Below, in pieces: positions 60,864 through 64,000 of a DNA stretch of 64,000 nucleotides (position 1 is the first letter of the stretch; each line of letters opens with the position of its first letter). Source of the DNA: Echinometra lucunter (Eukaryota; Echinodermata; Echinoidea; Camarodonta; Echinometridae); the NCBI GenBank assembly GCA_029962745.1, contig CM057151.1, forward strand, positions 9,859,142-9,923,141, written 5' to 3'. Position numbers and translations under genes: made by a program. The notes beneath the pieces were generated by a model that was given only the letters and a program-made list of their open reading frames with translations, made no database searches and was not told where the DNA came from.

Positions 60864-60891
60864 TACACTCCTCCCCTAGGGGAGGAGTGTA
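60864..60891. repeat. Perfect 28-bp palindrome
   Basis: TACACTCCTCCCCT is followed directly by its exact reverse complement AGGGGAGGAGTGTA with no loop. No T-tract or gene next to it suggests a role. Confidence 0.9.
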
Positions 60892-61139
60892 TACAATCCC
60901 GAAATAACTCTAATAATTGTCTATATATCTCTTTATTCCATCTTCACTTGTGACATTATTAAAGATACAACTCAAGCCTATCTCTGCGAATTAGATTTAC
61001 TATCTGAAGTAGATGCTATCTGGCTCAAATTTGCCAGGTCAGTCAATCCAGGTTCTTGGTCAAAGCCCTACCAGGTCATTTACTTGTTCAAGACGAATAT
61101 TATCCTCCTAGGTCAAGACTTAATATATCACTACCTCAG

Positions 61140-61450
61140 TTGGATTAAGACAGAATATGCGATGGTCGGACTGAATATTTGTGCATGTAAATGCACTTTG
61201 CGATGCATAGTTTAAGGGTGGAAACAACGCAGTGCGTTCATCAAGGGGCTTGGCTATTGACCAGTCGGCGGTCGAGACGGAATATGTCAAGTGATCAAGA
61301 AGGAATGATTATATTCATAGCTAAGAGAAAGCTGTAAACTATGGGTCACTTTGTTTTGCACAGACAGAAGTGAGGAAACAACGCACTTAAGGCCATCAAG
61401 GGATTGCTCTTGACCAGTGGATGGTCAATTCCTAGCAGGAAGAGGCGCAT
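61140..61450. repeat. Imperfect tandem duplication, ~154 bp
   Basis: GAAACAACGCAGTGCGTTCATCAAGGG (from 61221) and GAAACAACGCACTTAAGGCCATCAAGGG (from 61375) share order and continue through TTGACCAGT-G-(G/C)GGTC. Confidence 0.65.
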
Positions 61451-63383
61451 TATAATTCATAAAACATGCATTAGCACCCATGGGTAAGAATCCATCTTTG
61501 TATTGATTGTTTCTCTTCCCCCCCCCCCGCCCCCACCCCACCTTGCCAGGAACTTGCTAAACAGAACATAAGATCAAGAAAACCGTAAAACACATTTTGA
61601 GCACACTATCCTGAATAGAACCATAATTGTAAATCAGTCAGTATAAAAATGTGTTAGCTCACTCCAACTACAAAGAGGAAAAGGAAAGATGAAAGGCAAA
61701 GAGAGAAAAAAAAACAGAACAACTTTAATTAACTTTTTGTTATGTCATTCACTAAGCTTAACACCCTCAGGAGCTCATTAACATAATGAGGACAGTAAAG
61801 GGATCTCAGAGGAAATGGAATTCTCGGAACCTTAATGAGAAAACATTCCAAAAGTGTCTTTGTGCTCGCCTGTCTATAAATTTGAAGGAAAGAGAAGCAG
61901 CTGATTGAAGAAATCATGCGATAACAATCTTTAATCCATACGAATGTAAAGACCAACGGAAACAATAAAAGAAAATGTAGCTCATGCAAGAGATCATTAA
62001 TTTGTAATGCGTTAATGTCTGCCCTTTAAGCCAGTGGAGAGAGTTAGTCCATATCCATCATCACAATAATGTGTTTTATGAATATTGATTAATGCAGATA
62101 ATAAAGCATTCGAAGTGTGTACATGTACATGTATGTTGCATTTATCTTCGATGCCATGTCATTTTCACAAAGCGCGCCAAAGGCGTCGGTAAATGACGCA
62201 TCGCTAGCAAGGGACCAAAGCGATGTAGAACATCATGTTTATAGTTGATATCCACAAGTTGACAGGAGATTGCAATCAGATATCTTGTTAGGAAAAAAAC
62301 CACTGTGAAGTGCGTGACCGTTAGAGAATTCACGTGTAACTCAGAATTTCTTATGATTGAAAAAGCTTAGCACAGGGGTGCCTGGTGAATTGACTACAAA
62401 TCTTATGTTGCCATGGAAACAATGGATGGGAGCTGGACTGGGATTGTATTGCAAAAGTTTGAAGTACTTACACCTAGGAAAGAGATGGGGGAGATGGTAT
62501 CCCGGAAACTGCCAAGCTTTAGTGTTCGCATTTTATGAATGAGTGGTTTCAGATCGGTAAAAGTTGCGTGGCATGATGGAGGGGGGGGGGGGGTGGCAAA
62601 GAATTATATGGAGTAGCCGTAGGCGTGGCTCTAATGCGCGATGAGAATCGTTAACCCCCTCCTCTCAATCTGAGCGGAAAGGATTTGTAAAACTAAAATC
62701 TACCCTTAAGAACTTCGTGGTACACGATTCTACCTGTCGGCTTATAATGATTATCCTATTTTATTTTGTATCATTATGTCATTATAATTCATCATAATTC
62801 ATCATAATGGTAATTGTAAGTTGCAGAAACAAAATAGAACGGATATCATTATAAATCGATGTAATTGAGTCTCTAAACTTTCCGTAGTAGAGAAGATTAT
62901 TTTTTTCAAAATTACAGATAAAGGAACATGCAGAATAATCTTGAATTCCTCCTTTCCTCAGCTTGATTTCTATCCTCTTCTGACTGCTATCTCTCTTTCC
63001 CCGTGTCTTGTTTACTTGTTAAATATCGCTGTCTCCCTCATCAATCTCCAGTCTCTCTATATTTGCTGTTTTGTATTTTTGTTTTTGATAATTTTATGTT
63101 CACTCTTTTTTACTGATCATGATAAACGACTCTTCTTATTTTTCTTCTCAAAAGAATTCCACCCCAAAGCCCTATTTCAGCGTCTCCTCTTCTGCCTCTT
63201 TCTGGTTTCTCAACGATCAACGCCCACAGAAATGTCGATTTTGGATTTTCTGAAAGTCTGAATGGGGGCCGGAATGACAAAGCGATGTATGCAATGCCAA
63301 AAGAAAGTACGGGAGTGAACAGAATGTTTGTTATTCTTCAAAGCTCCAGGCAAGTTATGACCTACATATTTTCAATATAACCT
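61451..63383. other. No gene recognised
   Basis: AT-rich with a C-run (61519-61528), a G-run (62580-62592) and a TCATTATAATTCATCATAAT microrepeat near 62777. No exon recognised. Confidence 0.45.
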
Positions 63384-63883
63384 NNNNNNNNNNNNNNNNN
63401 NNNNNNNNNNNNNNNNNNNNNNNNNNNNNNNNNNNNNNNNNNNNNNNNNNNNNNNNNNNNNNNNNNNNNNNNNNNNNNNNNNNNNNNNNNNNNNNNNNNN
63501 NNNNNNNNNNNNNNNNNNNNNNNNNNNNNNNNNNNNNNNNNNNNNNNNNNNNNNNNNNNNNNNNNNNNNNNNNNNNNNNNNNNNNNNNNNNNNNNNNNNN
63601 NNNNNNNNNNNNNNNNNNNNNNNNNNNNNNNNNNNNNNNNNNNNNNNNNNNNNNNNNNNNNNNNNNNNNNNNNNNNNNNNNNNNNNNNNNNNNNNNNNNN
63701 NNNNNNNNNNNNNNNNNNNNNNNNNNNNNNNNNNNNNNNNNNNNNNNNNNNNNNNNNNNNNNNNNNNNNNNNNNNNNNNNNNNNNNNNNNNNNNNNNNNN
63801 NNNNNNNNNNNNNNNNNNNNNNNNNNNNNNNNNNNNNNNNNNNNNNNNNNNNNNNNNNNNNNNNNNNNNNNNNNNNNNNNNNN
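63384..63883. other. Assembly gap, 500 N
   Basis: Exactly 500 N; the sequence after it duplicates 53495-53611. Confidence 0.98.
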
Positions 63884-64000
63884 CGATCTTGGGAAATTAT
63901 CAACATGTCATGTGGAGGTGTTACAAACCTAGATGGACATGGCTAAGATTTTTGATGTAAAGCTTGGTTCATTGGTGAACCAAGGACTAAAAAAAAAAAA
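63884..64000. repeat. Near-identical copy of 53495-53611
   Basis: Same orientation, starts at the gap edge, ends at the window edge in poly-A. See the earlier copy. Confidence 0.9.

Overview
This is a eukaryotic, intron-bearing window (about 64 kb, AT-rich, with three gaps of exactly 500 N). The split animal genes, tRNA-derived SINEs, CR1/L2-type and Penelope-like retroelements, and abundant TACATGTA and AGGCCTA words suggest an invertebrate deuterostome, most likely a sea urchin. That assignment is inference. There are no operons, CRISPR arrays or bacterial features.

Two real genes can be supported, both on the + strand. (1) A LysM-domain protein of the LYSMD1/2 type has coding exons at 4171-4338, 9252-9564 and probably 11210-11451 (about 240 aa), followed by a long AT-rich stretch that may be 3' UTR. 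(2) The N-terminal part of a secreted or cell-surface semaphorin-domain protein, most like a plexin, has exons at 37323-38342, 45832-46044 and 47056-47193 (457 aa, all phase 0). The rest of that gene is missing: it lies in a gap, is unrecognised, or is beyond the window. Nothing in the sequence links the two genes functionally.

Most of the remaining structure is transposable elements. Five non-autonomous hAT-like insertions have perfect 8-bp target-site duplications (196-512, 610-848, 1910-2645, 27386-29474, 32025-33707). A sixth (25579-25864) interrupts a decayed Penelope-like retroelement (about 24780-26020, minus), and removing it with one target duplication rejoins the Penelope frame. A likely Helitron (6147-7312) carries ~140-bp repeats with nuclear-receptor-like AGGTCA direct repeats inside LYSMD intron 1. 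Other elements are a Harbinger-like MITE (5287-5805), TA-flanked elements (4516-5253 and 49417-50497), several foldback MITEs, a CR1/L2-like fragment (41401-42062, minus), and three tRNA-derived SINEs, one apparently split by nested hAT-like elements (43044-45165).

Region by region: 1-4.1 kb, hAT-like elements and a MITE; 4.2-11.5 kb, the LYSMD gene with transposon-filled introns; 11.5-24.3 kb, AT-rich with microsatellites and no recognised gene; 24.3-33.7 kb, Penelope and hAT cluster; 33.7-36.6 kb, nothing recognised; 37.3-47.2 kb, the sema gene; 48.4-63.4 kb, one long-TIR element, one SINE, simple repeats and a perfect palindrome. The last 117 bases, after the third gap, nearly duplicate 53495-53611, which suggests an allelic copy or mis-scaffolding. 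I found no clear new biological system. The most unusual structure is the 2.1-kb hAT-like element filled with diverged CAGTTG/CAACTG repeats.
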